From assembly GCA_001839685.1 (NCBI GenBank), contig MLAK01001171.1:137373-151637 (forward strand): a stretch of DNA of 14,265 bases, read 5' to 3'. Made by a program: the position numbers and the translations under genes. Positions 9,101-14,265 of the stretch are shown piece by piece (the stretch's first letter is position 1; each line of letters begins with the position of its first letter). The DNA is from Tritrichomonas foetus. Lineage: Eukaryota > Parabasalia > Tritrichomonadida > Tritrichomonadidae. Under the pieces are notes generated by a model. That model made no database searches and was not told where the DNA came from. It worked only from the letters and a program-made list of their open reading frames with translations.

Positions 9101-9467
9101 TTAATGTCATTAAATCAACAAAATTTGGACGCCAAGCGTTTGGATAATTCGCTATGATGTAAGCCAAAGTTTCAAAAACCAATTCGTGGAAATCTGAAAA
9201 GTAAAGATTTAAAATATCTTTTCGATTGAGATAAATCGAAAATCTGTCCGATCGAAAATTACCATCTTTTAAAAGGCGAAGAAAAAGGTCCCAAACAATT
9301 CTGGAATTTTTGATTTTGTCGTCTCTTGAGAGTTCTTTCATAATCCATTTTAATAAGGTGTCGGCTGATATTTGATTGTTTGTGTACAAGTCGAAGGCTT
9401 TTTGGGCACGAATATCGGCAGATTCTGATCGTTTTTGAAGAAATTCAATCGAGTTGGCTTGCTCCAT
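6192..9467 (-). CDS. Large helical-repeat protein, putative Urb2/Npa2-like ribosome biogenesis factor
   Basis: A 1091-residue protein, mostly amphipathic helices rich in Leu and Ile, as in an alpha-solenoid. There is no signal peptide or clear membrane segment. An Asn/Lys/His-rich low-complexity insert lies at about 206-236 and a smaller Asn/Ser-rich patch further on. The last ~55 residues (SLQTAVFPLFTRCTKDQL, then a conserved-looking HREIFKQL and terminal FRGKV) resemble, from memory, the C-terminal domain of Urb2/Npa2, which yeast needs for early 60S subunit assembly in the nucleolus. Length also fits (yeast Urb2 is about 1170 residues). The family call is tentative; another solenoid protein is possible. 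The reading frame stays open to 9503, but only a TTG lies there; the first ATG (MEQANSIEF) is at 9467, and an Inr-like TCACA lies 53-57 bases upstream. The gene is convergent with XDH and is followed upstream by another minus-strand gene. Confidence 0.62.
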   Translation of the reverse strand: MEQANSIEFLQKRSESADIRAQKAFDLYTNNQISADTLLKWIMKELSRDDKIKNSRIVWDLFLRLLKDGNFRSDRFSIYLNRKDILNLYFSDFHELVFETLAYIIANYPNAWRPNFVDLMTLISQMLEKEIHSNEVSLIMNILLNQPEIIAANDLVFTKMKEILFKPLLEHAKEIDTELAFTVLANTLCVPFFVRKVLSETGKFTNQNNQSKNNKKQNNKDENDNHHNNSSNQQSKISKEVIDILNQSKNSPLFVPFMIRAIHKQAKLLNIQMNLSFPLEIIENSPSLDIAVPLIKESRELRIYVVEVDSKYTKPLSNLAQRAIKEKHSSLLVELAMLDFQIIKPNIRNILLSHEISTPELLLAILRQCLLLRDLTILFEGGVFPAHILSCKEFIDQFCDGVKHMVSNQLKNLIDLLLCFSNKIEESALLFWAIKAGRLTEEFIDLTDRLLNDCFSNPWRFAAAVIAAKTLQRQMPPPLPIVSDITTHPVILECFLYENYGNISIASSQPTNGKLLPNKSLVVPSIPAPLMESPEVYRICFIIQNLPFLAPCLQKEDLIFLLQYIFKKSLYAQNLENPTIIADYCLALLHNTMFYESWEIRSVFTEAILPLLPKGHMKVQQQITPKLQMRCAIISSMPSEFLSVQLSTAAFVGLFISSEGQPTMQLMAHTNELFSNMNVSLVDCICNCAENISKTSIKHNIDRIFSNCSDDSIEKLIPILLEKLENTFPSAPITKPLQLVALCEFCYEKKIPLPFEETLFENDLHSFCSQLRIGHQNTFSLLLESTISPQDAPFIVTALNDYGNLNLNSQSNNQSHNSSGSFNNLPDAFLKHLIEILAQNDNVFDTKVISQFSSKLSTKLILHFLEVAPLIYYPHIFAQLSMKKDEFAPFGKYIKKILSSSPPIPVIKSLCSIRISHNYDTDIVTKLLLLIADETNKTQNVQNIQNVCLLCNCMVQLINNCNKELSRQTTYVIEIVRKLSSIFAKSISLENPSYRHLKQLAKLFSAVAKATYTDHLQYLIASFVSHITLYQPREEEQLKMKSLQTAVFPLFTRCTKDQLNEVSTALHDSHREIFKQLSERWTNEAQFRGKV

Positions 9468-9519
9468 TTTTTGATGAATCAGGTCATTCCCAGACAAATT
9501 CAAATTCTATTTAATACTA

Positions 9520-9524
9520 TGTGA
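9520..9524 (-). promoter_or_regulatory. Inr-like initiator of the 1091-residue protein gene
   Basis: The minus strand reads TCACA, which fits TCA(C/T)(A/T). Starting at its A, the leader to the ATG at 9467 would be about 55 nt. This supports the ATG start, because no other ATG lies between. Confidence 0.35.
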
Positions 9525-9868
9525 CATTAATTAATTATTATTAAAAAGTTATAAATCATTGAATAAATTCACAAGAAATAGAAAATCATCAAAATCTTCT
9601 CATCCATTTCATTGTATCTCATCCTGTATAATATTTCAACTTAAATTATCAACAAAGTTTGATCAAACTATTGAGTAAAAAGAATATTTCTTTTTCTTTT
9701 TGGTATTTATTAAGATCTAAAAATCCATGATGTAGATTAATGCAAAGTAAATTTCAGAATCAACTTTATTGGCGATGTGAAGTTTATTTAAATTGATTTA
9801 AATTTATTTATTAGAGAAATGAATGAAAAAGTTCCAAAAATGAAAAATAAAAATATCCGAATAATAAT

Positions 9869-9872
9869 TTTA
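9869..9872 (-). promoter_or_regulatory. TAAA polyadenylation-type signal after the coiled-coil gene
   Basis: On the minus strand TAAA begins 14 bases after the end of the stop codon, rather than overlapping it. In AT-rich DNA this short word has little weight alone. Confidence 0.3.
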
Positions 9873-9885
9873 ATAATAACAAAAA

Positions 9886-10227
9886 TTACGATGATGTTTT
9901 CGATTTGAGCTCTTCGATTTGGCTTTTCAGCTCCTTTACTGTCTTGCGAAGTTCGGTATTATGTTCCACCATTTTCTCCAAATCGATCGTCAAATTTTGG
10001 ATTTTTAGGTCTTTTTGTCTGATTGAATCCTCGAGTTCTTCTATTTTATCTTCATTTCGCTCAACGATTTTTTGAAGTTTCGCAACGTCGGTATAAATAT
10101 TGTTTTTAGATCCCCAAAAAGCGTTACTATTTTTTTCTTCTTGAAGATCAGACTTTAAATCATCTATTTCTATTTCGAGTTCAGCTATTTTAGCTTTTAG
10201 TAATTGGATTGTCTCCTCACTGCTCAT
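9886..10227 (-). CDS. Small coiled-coil protein, 113 residues, function unknown
   Basis: I do not recognise a family. The protein is almost one continuous charged coiled coil: residues 7-33 (LLKAKIAELEIEIDDLKSDL) and 47-110 (ending ELKSQIEELKSK) show heptad-spaced Leu/Ile/Val with Glu and Lys between. A short break at 34-46 contains the only Trp (FWG). There is no signal peptide or membrane segment. The frame is open to a TTG at 10242, but the first ATG (MSSEETIQ) is at 10227. It is divergent from histone H4, with 165 bases between the two starts, so the promoters could be shared. No canonical Inr precedes it; TCAAA and TCAAT words do. A structural or scaffold role is only a guess from composition. 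Confidence 0.72.
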   Translation of the reverse strand: MSSEETIQLLKAKIAELEIEIDDLKSDLQEEKNSNAFWGSKNNIYTDVAKLQKIVERNEDKIEELEDSIRQKDLKIQNLTIDLEKMVEHNTELRKTVKELKSQIEELKSKTSS

Positions 10228-10360
10228 TACTTCCTCGTTCAATTCAATAGATTTGAATTATATCTGGCAACTTTTTTTATTTCACATATCAATTGAGGAA
10301 AGTAATTTGAATTGGTTTAATGGTGGTGTAAAATGGCATTGAGAATGAAGGATTGAATAG

Positions 10361-10369
10361 GCCCCGCCA
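10361..10369. promoter_or_regulatory. G+C-rich box in the divergent H4 / coiled-coil promoter
   Basis: GCCCCGCCA is an isolated G+C block in AT-rich DNA, 15 bases upstream of the first H4 Inr. Its position suggests a promoter element. I know of no named trichomonad factor for it. Confidence 0.3.
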
Positions 10370-10375
10370 AAATTG

Positions 10376-10385
10376 TCACTTCATT
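10376..10385 (+). promoter_or_regulatory. Double Inr initiator of the histone H4 gene
   Basis: TCACT is followed immediately by TCATT. Both fit TCA(C/T)(A/T), and the pair resembles the extended trichomonad consensus TCAYTWYTCATTA. The ATG is at 10393, giving a leader of about 10 to 15 nt, the short length usual in trichomonads. It is the strongest promoter signal in the window. Confidence 0.75.
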
Positions 10386-10389
10386 TTGA

Positions 10390-10698
<309 letters not shown>

Positions 10699-10842
10699 AT
10701 GAATGTTTAATTTTAATTTACTCTATTTTCTTTTCTTCTCATGTTGTTTTTGCTAAAATACATCATAAAATCAAAATGAAAAAAATTGGGCTTAATATAT
10801 TGCGGTTAAGGTCAATTCATCTTTCAATCTTCATCAATGCAG

Positions 10843-10882
10843 CTACTCCTACACGAAAACTTATCGTAATGGCTTTGAGTAG
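10843..10882. repeat. Nested inverted repeat, possible small hairpin
   Basis: CTACTC (10843-10848) pairs with GAGTAG (10877-10882), and inside it ACGA (10853-10856) pairs with TCGT (10864-10867). The stems are short and could be chance; a structured RNA is only possible. Confidence 0.3.
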
Positions 10883-10987
10883 GCACTATTATTAAAAACC
10901 TAAAAAAAATTGAGGGAGTAAAACCTTATTTCCTTTCTATTTAGAATAGAGAGGTGTGAATTCAAAGTGAATTGGCCAAGAGAAAAG

Positions 10988-10998
10988 TGACCGTTTAA
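10988..10998 (+). promoter_or_regulatory. TGACCGTTTAA element upstream of the ERGIC3-like gene
   Basis: This 11-base word also occurs, in the same orientation relative to its gene, upstream of the minus-strand gene at 13531-13998. It contains CCGTT, the complement of the Myb-type core AACGG. It starts 69 bases before the ATG, and a TCACA Inr-like word follows at 11004-11008. Confidence 0.45.
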
Positions 10999-11003
10999 AC
11001 AAT

Positions 11004-11008
11004 TCACA
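11004..11008 (+). promoter_or_regulatory. Candidate Inr of the ERGIC3-like gene
   Basis: TCACA fits TCA(C/T)(A/T) and would give a 51-nt leader. A competing word, TCAAT at 11050-11054, is nearer the ATG at 11057 but departs from the consensus at its fourth base. The sequence does not decide between them. Confidence 0.3.
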
Positions 11009-11056
11009 TCAAAGTAATTGAACAAATATTTTTTTATCTAACAAGTCAGTCAATAA

Positions 11057-12208
11057 ATGGATATCATCAAATCGCTCGATTTTTATACGAAATTCTCTGA
11101 TGATTTTACCAAGAAAACGACAACAGGTGGTGCCCTCGCTATTACATCATTTTTGTCCATGATAATTCTTTTTTATTTCAGATTCATGGCATGGATTCAT
11201 CCTCCTGTCGAAACTCAGTTCTTTGTCCCATCACCAAGTCTCCCATTCAAAACAGGACGAATTGTCGATCCAGATAATTTGCCCAAGATGGATATCAATT
11301 TCGACTTCTATTTATATCACATGCCATGCTCATATGTTCATGTGGACGTCTTCGATGTTATCAAAGAAAGCGATGATTCGATTGAAAGCCGCATCAAAAT
11401 GATACGATACGATCAAAATCAAAATCAAATCAATGCGAAACCTTTTCCGAAAGAAGAAGAACCAGCGCCAGAGGGATATTGTGGATCCTGCTACGGAGTT
11501 AAAGAAGGGTGTTGCAACACCTGCCGCGATGTTCGAAAGGCATTCAAAGCCAAGCGAAAACCTCTTCCTTCGATCGCCACAATCGAGCAATGCACGCGCG
11601 AAGGATATTTAGACGAATTAAAGAAAATGAAAGGCGAATCTTGTCGAATTTACGGATCTGTTAGCGTTCATGAGCATCCAGGAACTCTCCACGTGACGCC
11701 TGGAGATTCGCTAGAAGAAGACAGCGCGAGTGAGATATTTGAAAAAATTGGATTCGACATTTCATCTTTGAATATCTCGCATCGGATTAATACTTTCAAT
11801 TTCGGGAAAATGAAAACTATTCAGTCATCTGGTCGTCACCAACCACTAAATAACTACCAAATGGTGCAAGAACAAACAGGTCGTCTCAAGTCCTACTACT
11901 TTTTGCGAGTTGTTCCGCTCGGCCAAAATCACGACGGTTATTCTATCGGCGTATCGATGTATAAGAACTACAGAAAAAACACATCAAGGAAGGTCCCTGG
12001 AATTTTCTTTAATTATGATATTAGTCCAATTTCTGTAAATAAGGGCACTCGCCAATCAACAATGGAGTTCCTCGTGGAAATTTCAGCCATTCTTGGTGGA
12101 GTATTCGCGCTTTTCTCGTTCGTAGACGCAATTGCAAATAAAATTGTCGCGGATGATCAGGTGCTCACTAAAGCCGAACAGTACCAGTTGTTGAGGAATA
12201 ACTTGTAG
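11057..12208 (+). CDS. ERGIC3/Erv46-type ER-Golgi cargo receptor
   Basis: Membrane protein of the early secretory pathway that cycles between ER and Golgi in COPII and COPI vesicles and, with an Erv41/ERGIC2-type partner, retrieves or exports cargo. The 383 residues match the family's length (human ERGIC3 is 383). There is a short cytosolic N-terminus (SLDFYTKFSDDFTKKTTTGG), a membrane segment at about 24-46, a long lumenal domain and a second membrane segment at about 338-361. The cysteine signature CGSCYGVKEGCCNTC at 142-156 followed by DVRKAF, then IEQCTREGY at about 176-184, is the ERGIC3/Erv46 hallmark and separates it from ERGIC1 and ERGIC2. HMPCSY near 88-93 and LPGVF-like VPGIFFNYDISP at about 313-324 also match. 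An Asp/Gln/Asn-rich stretch lies near 118-127. It ends in TAG with TAAA 13 bases later. No Erv41 partner is seen here. Confidence 0.94.
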   Translation: MDIIKSLDFYTKFSDDFTKKTTTGGALAITSFLSMIILFYFRFMAWIHPPVETQFFVPSPSLPFKTGRIVDPDNLPKMDINFDFYLYHMPCSYVHVDVFDVIKESDDSIESRIKMIRYDQNQNQINAKPFPKEEEPAPEGYCGSCYGVKEGCCNTCRDVRKAFKAKRKPLPSIATIEQCTREGYLDELKKMKGESCRIYGSVSVHEHPGTLHVTPGDSLEEDSASEIFEKIGFDISSLNISHRINTFNFGKMKTIQSSGRHQPLNNYQMVQEQTGRLKSYYFLRVVPLGQNHDGYSIGVSMYKNYRKNTSRKVPGIFFNYDISPISVNKGTRQSTMEFLVEISAILGGVFALFSFVDAIANKIVADDQVLTKAEQYQLLRNNL

Positions 12209-12557
12209 AATGAAAATTTGTAAATGCTAGTATACTATGTTGTGTGTGTCGCAAAATAAAAATCAACTAATGCATCTTTTTGAATCTTTTGTTCCTTCTT
12301 GAATCTTTTATTTCATCATTTGTGTTATGTATTATCTTCTATTCTATGTTTCATCTATAATCCCATATTTGATCTTTAACTACATGATTAATCGTCAGTT
12401 TCATGATTCATCTTTGATTTTTAGATTAATAATTCAACTCTTTCTAAAGATTTATCCTTTGTTGTGGTATGGTGATCAATCCCTATTTTCCTTAGTAAAT
12501 TTTATGATTTGTATGTAATATGTAATTTCTCGATGACTCTTTGGTTTCATCAATGTT

Positions 12558-12589
12558 TCTCTTTAAGAATAGTTTGTCTCTTTAAGAAT
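12558..12589. repeat. 13-base direct repeat with 19-base period
   Basis: TCTCTTTAAGAAT occurs exactly at 12558-12570 and at 12577-12589. The flanks are also similar (AGTTTG and TGTTC), suggesting a two-copy tandem duplication. Confidence 0.7.
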
Positions 12590-12872
12590 TGTTCACGACT
12601 TGCTCACTCTTTTATATTCTATTTCATCAGTTATTATATGATTCTTCTTATGTCTTTCGATTCTTCAACCTTTCTTGAATAATCTTTGCTTCATAATTAT
12701 TCTGTTGTTATTATCAAAGATGTATGATTTATAACAACACGAAAAATGACTTTGATCAACAATTCACTGTTAAATGAAAGGAAATATCTAATTTCAACAT
12801 TATTTTTCCCCATGATAATGGTTTATAACATTTTAGACTGAATATATTGAGCAATAACAATAGTTTACTTCG

Positions 12873-12888
12873 TGAGATCAAGATCTCA
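12873..12888. repeat. Inverted repeat TGAGATC-AA-GATCTCA
   Basis: Two perfect 7-base arms are separated by two bases. It is the first of three hairpin-type repeats within 160 bases. Its right flank, TCATCTCAA (12886-12894), is also the reverse complement of 12973-12981 in the next repeat. Confidence 0.7.
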
Positions 12889-12970
12889 TCTCAACTCATG
12901 GATTAGTTATATTCGGTTTCAAAATTAATCGAGAAAAACTTGATAAATAATATTGAGTGAAGATAATTAT

Positions 12971-12998
12971 GATTGAGATGATCAAGAGATTCTCAATC
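12971..12998. repeat. Inverted repeat GATTGAGA...TCTCAATC
   Basis: Perfect 8-base arms at 12971-12978 and 12991-12998 enclose a 12-base loop that itself contains TGATCA. Part of the left arm can instead pair with 12886-12894, so alternative structures are possible. Confidence 0.7.
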
Positions 12999-13014
12999 TT
13001 TAGACCTCAGTTGA

Positions 13015-13031
13015 GTTCTGTTGCTCAGAAC
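13015..13031. repeat. Inverted repeat GTTCTG-TTGCT-CAGAAC
   Basis: Perfect 6-base arms with a 5-base loop. It is the third hairpin of the cluster. Confidence 0.6.
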
Positions 13032-13529
13032 ACAATAAAGCTCTTAGAATAAGCGATGAATGGAGAATACTATATTATTATGTCTGAAATTTGGACACAA
13101 AATATGAAACATTAGATCAATGAAAGCGATATGACTAGATTGAATAACACAACAATTACATTTCATAAACTTTTTCGTTTACGTTAATCTTCAGAAAACT
13201 CATTTTAATAGAAATATATATTTTTCATTCGCTTTATGGTTTACTATTACATAGAATTTTACCTAAAATCATTTGCTTTGATAATATACCAATCAATCAT
13301 CTTTGAATGCACTTGATTTCGCCTTTACTTTTTGGTCAATATTCAAGGAAAAAGAATAAACACTCTTGATTAATTGTTGATTCTTTTATCAATCTCCAAT
13401 ATTTGACAATTCTAATACCAATCATTTTCAATGAATAAAATTCTCATCATTGCGAAAAGCACGACAATTTAGAGTGAAAAATCTTTCAAAGAAACAAAAA
13501 ATAAAATAGAAAATGAATAACAACCATCA

Positions 13530-13533
13530 TTTA
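13530..13533 (-). promoter_or_regulatory. TAAA polyadenylation-type signal overlapping the stop codon
   Basis: On the minus strand the end reads CTT GTT TAA followed by A, so TAAA overlaps the stop of the small disordered protein gene. Confidence 0.5.
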
Positions 13534-13998
13534 AACAAGATATGAGGCTTTGTTTGCTTGTTCTCCGCAAATTTCTTTAACACGATTCACTAAAGAATCA
13601 ATATCTTGAAGAATAGATTCTGCACTTTGATTTGAAGAATTTCTAGTAACAGTTGGTTGTGGTCTGACTGGTTGTTGTGGAATGATCTCATCATCACAAT
13701 CAGAAAAATCTCCAGGTATTTCCATAACTGGAATATCATCAGATATTGAAACTTCAGAAGGTTCTGGCGCATATTTGATTGGCTCACAAGATGGAATATG
13801 TTCCCACTTCTTGGAAAATTTCGATGCTAAAGATGTTGTTTTCTTTACCTTTGGTTTGTCAAAATTATACATTTCTTCATTTCTTGGAGGGATATTTTCT
13901 TTCATAATTGATGGATCATAATCATCTTCTGGTGTTACGATTGTAATATGTGGTTTGTTTGATTTATGTCCTCTTGATGCTGATCTTCGTGAGTTCAT
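13531..13998 (-). CDS. Small disordered protein with a KEN-box-like motif, function unknown
   Basis: I do not recognise a family. From the first ATG (MNSRRSASRGHK) the product is 155 residues, hydrophilic and probably disordered: a basic Ser/Arg/Lys N-terminus, a basic patch KVKKTTSLASKFSKKW at about 50-65, an acidic middle (SISDDIP, DFSDCDDEI), a Pro/Gln stretch at about 107-116 and one likely amphipathic helix near the end (SILQDIDSLVNRVKEI, about 128-143). KEN at 33-35, followed by IPP, fits the degron read by the anaphase-promoting complex. This would suggest a cell-cycle-regulated protein, but the motif is short. The frame stays open upstream to 14124 without another ATG, with plausible coding content (LSNPNADYLLNRYVYNF), so the start is uncertain. 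The TTG at 14061 is not a likely eukaryotic start. TAAA overlaps the stop. Confidence 0.7.
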   Translation of the reverse strand: MNSRRSASRGHKSNKPHITIVTPEDDYDPSIMKENIPPRNEEMYNFDKPKVKKTTSLASKFSKKWEHIPSCEPIKYAPEPSEVSISDDIPVMEIPGDFSDCDDEIIPQQPVRPQPTVTRNSSNQSAESILQDIDSLVNRVKEICGEQANKASYLV

Positions 13999-14094
13999 TT
14001 GATTATTAAAAAAATTATAAACGTACCGATTGAGTAAATAATCGGCGTTTGGATTTGACAAGCCCTTTTTCCGCCTTTGGAAATTGAGAGAAAA

Positions 14095-14099
14095 AGTGA
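14095..14099 (-). promoter_or_regulatory. Inr-like initiator of the small disordered protein gene
   Basis: The minus strand reads TCACT followed by a pyrimidine-rich run, a good match to TCA(C/T)(A/T). No ATG in any frame lies between it and 13998, so the leader would be about 99 nt. That is long for a trichomonad and adds to doubt about the start. Confidence 0.5.
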
Positions 14100-14105
14100 A
14101 GGAAA

Positions 14106-14127
14106 TAAACGGTTCATTAAACGGTCA
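14106..14127 (-). promoter_or_regulatory. Duplicated ACCGTTTA element (Myb-type core) upstream of the Inr
   Basis: On the plus strand TAAACGGT occurs at 14106-14113 and 14118-14125, a 12-base period. On the gene's strand the distal copy reads TGACCGTTTAA (14127-14117), identical to the element at 10988-10998. It lies 17 bases upstream of the Inr. AACGG is a typical Myb-domain core, and Myb-like proteins binding promoter elements are described in trichomonads. Confidence 0.5.
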
Positions 14128-14265
14128 TATTTTATTCTTGATATTTTGGACGCGGANCTCCAGAATCTCAAGGAGGAGTAGCTATCTTTTATTCCAAACT
14201 AATGATGCATTATGCTCTTACTATCAATTCCAGGTGCCGCCGCTAGTCACTTCTTCTCTAAAATA
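14128..14265. other. Right-edge stretch with one ambiguous base
   Basis: Base 14157 is N, within a G+C-rich CGCGGANCTCC. The DNA after it differs somewhat in texture (GGTGCCGCCGC near 14233-14243). A short plus-strand frame reads ESQGGVAIFYS before a stop about 20 codons later; I cannot assign it to a gene. It may be the edge of a neighbouring gene or low-quality sequence. Confidence 0.35.

Larger units (their letters stand above)
9468..9885. other. AT-rich intergenic region between two minus-strand genes
   Basis: About 420 bases. It holds the promoter of the 1091-residue protein gene at its left end and the 3' flank of the coiled-coil gene at its right end. Near 9785-9815 are overlapping TTTAAATT words separated by GA, a simple A/T repeat. 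I see no small gene or structured RNA. Confidence 0.6.
10699..11056. other. Intergenic region between histone H4 and the ERGIC3-like gene
   Basis: About 360 bases with no reading frame of note. It holds the 3' flank of H4, a nested hairpin at 10843-10882, and the promoter region of the downstream gene, including a TGACCGTTTAA element at 10988-10998. I see no tRNA or snRNA sequence. Confidence 0.6.
12209..13530. other. AT-rich gene-poor region with inverted repeats
   Basis: About 1.3 kb between the 3' ends of two convergent genes. It holds TAAA at 12221-12224 (likely 3' signal of the ERGIC3-like gene), a T-rich strand bias to about 12720, a 13-base direct repeat at 12558-12589, and three hairpin-forming inverted repeats within 12873-13031. 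The only longer frame (12327-12518) encodes a hydrophobic Phe/Ile/Leu/Tyr run expected from T-rich DNA and is not credible. I recognise no RNA gene or mobile element. Confidence 0.6.

Noticed and set aside
9468..9503. Longer N-terminus of the 1091-residue protein starting at 9503
   Set aside because: The codon there is TTG, not ATG. A eukaryotic nuclear gene would start at the ATG at 9467. The same reasoning moved the coiled-coil start from 10242 to 10227.
10699..10760. Animal-type histone 3' stem-loop after H4
   Set aside because: No such inverted repeat follows the stop. The flank is T-rich with TAAA at the stop, so polyadenylation is more likely.
12327..12518. A 63-codon frame with a hydrophobic product
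   Set aside because: It lies in T-rich DNA, where Phe, Ile, Leu and Tyr codons arise by chance. There is no Inr, no recognisable domain and a low-complexity composition.
12873..13031. A CRISPR array
   Set aside because: The repeats are inverted, differ from each other and have no regular spacers, and the context is eukaryotic.

Overview
The window looks like nuclear DNA of a parabasalid (trichomonad) protist; a Tritrichomonas-like genome is my best guess. The genes are intronless, ATG-initiated and closely spaced in AT-rich DNA. A typical eukaryotic histone H4 and an ER-Golgi cargo receptor rule out a bacterium. Two non-coding signals point to trichomonads: initiator (Inr) elements of the TCA(C/T)(A/T) type just upstream of several start codons, including a double one at histone H4, and TAAA overlapping the stop codon in four of six genes, which resembles the trichomonad UAAA polyadenylation signal. 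The species call is inference.

Layout: 1-2033 is AT-rich DNA without a recognisable gene, with small palindromes. 2034-5936 (+) encodes a full-length, single-chain xanthine dehydrogenase (2x[2Fe-2S], FAD, molybdenum cofactor) preceded by a short Ser/Arg-rich leader that looks like a hydrogenosomal presequence. Convergent to it, 6192-9467 (-) encodes a large helical protein whose C-terminus resembles the Urb2/Npa2 ribosome-biogenesis family. 9886-10227 (-) encodes a 113-residue coiled-coil protein, divergent from histone H4 at 10393-10698 (+). 11057-12208 (+) encodes an ERGIC3/Erv46-type cargo receptor. 12209-13530 is gene-poor and holds a cluster of inverted repeats. 13531-13998 (-) encodes a small disordered protein with a KEN-box-like motif. 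The last 200 bases hold that gene's promoter, one ambiguous base (14157) and an unassigned stretch.

The genes do not form a pathway. They are a mixture of housekeeping functions (chromatin, secretion, probably ribosome assembly) around one metabolic gene. The most interesting points are: (i) the molybdoenzyme with an organelle-like leader in a lineage where molybdenum use is not generally expected; (ii) an 11-base element, TGACCGTTTAA, upstream of two separate genes and partly duplicated at one of them, suggesting a Myb-type site; and (iii) the inverted-repeat cluster at 12873-13031. I found no mobile element, CRISPR array, tRNA or rRNA gene, and no convincing new multi-gene system.
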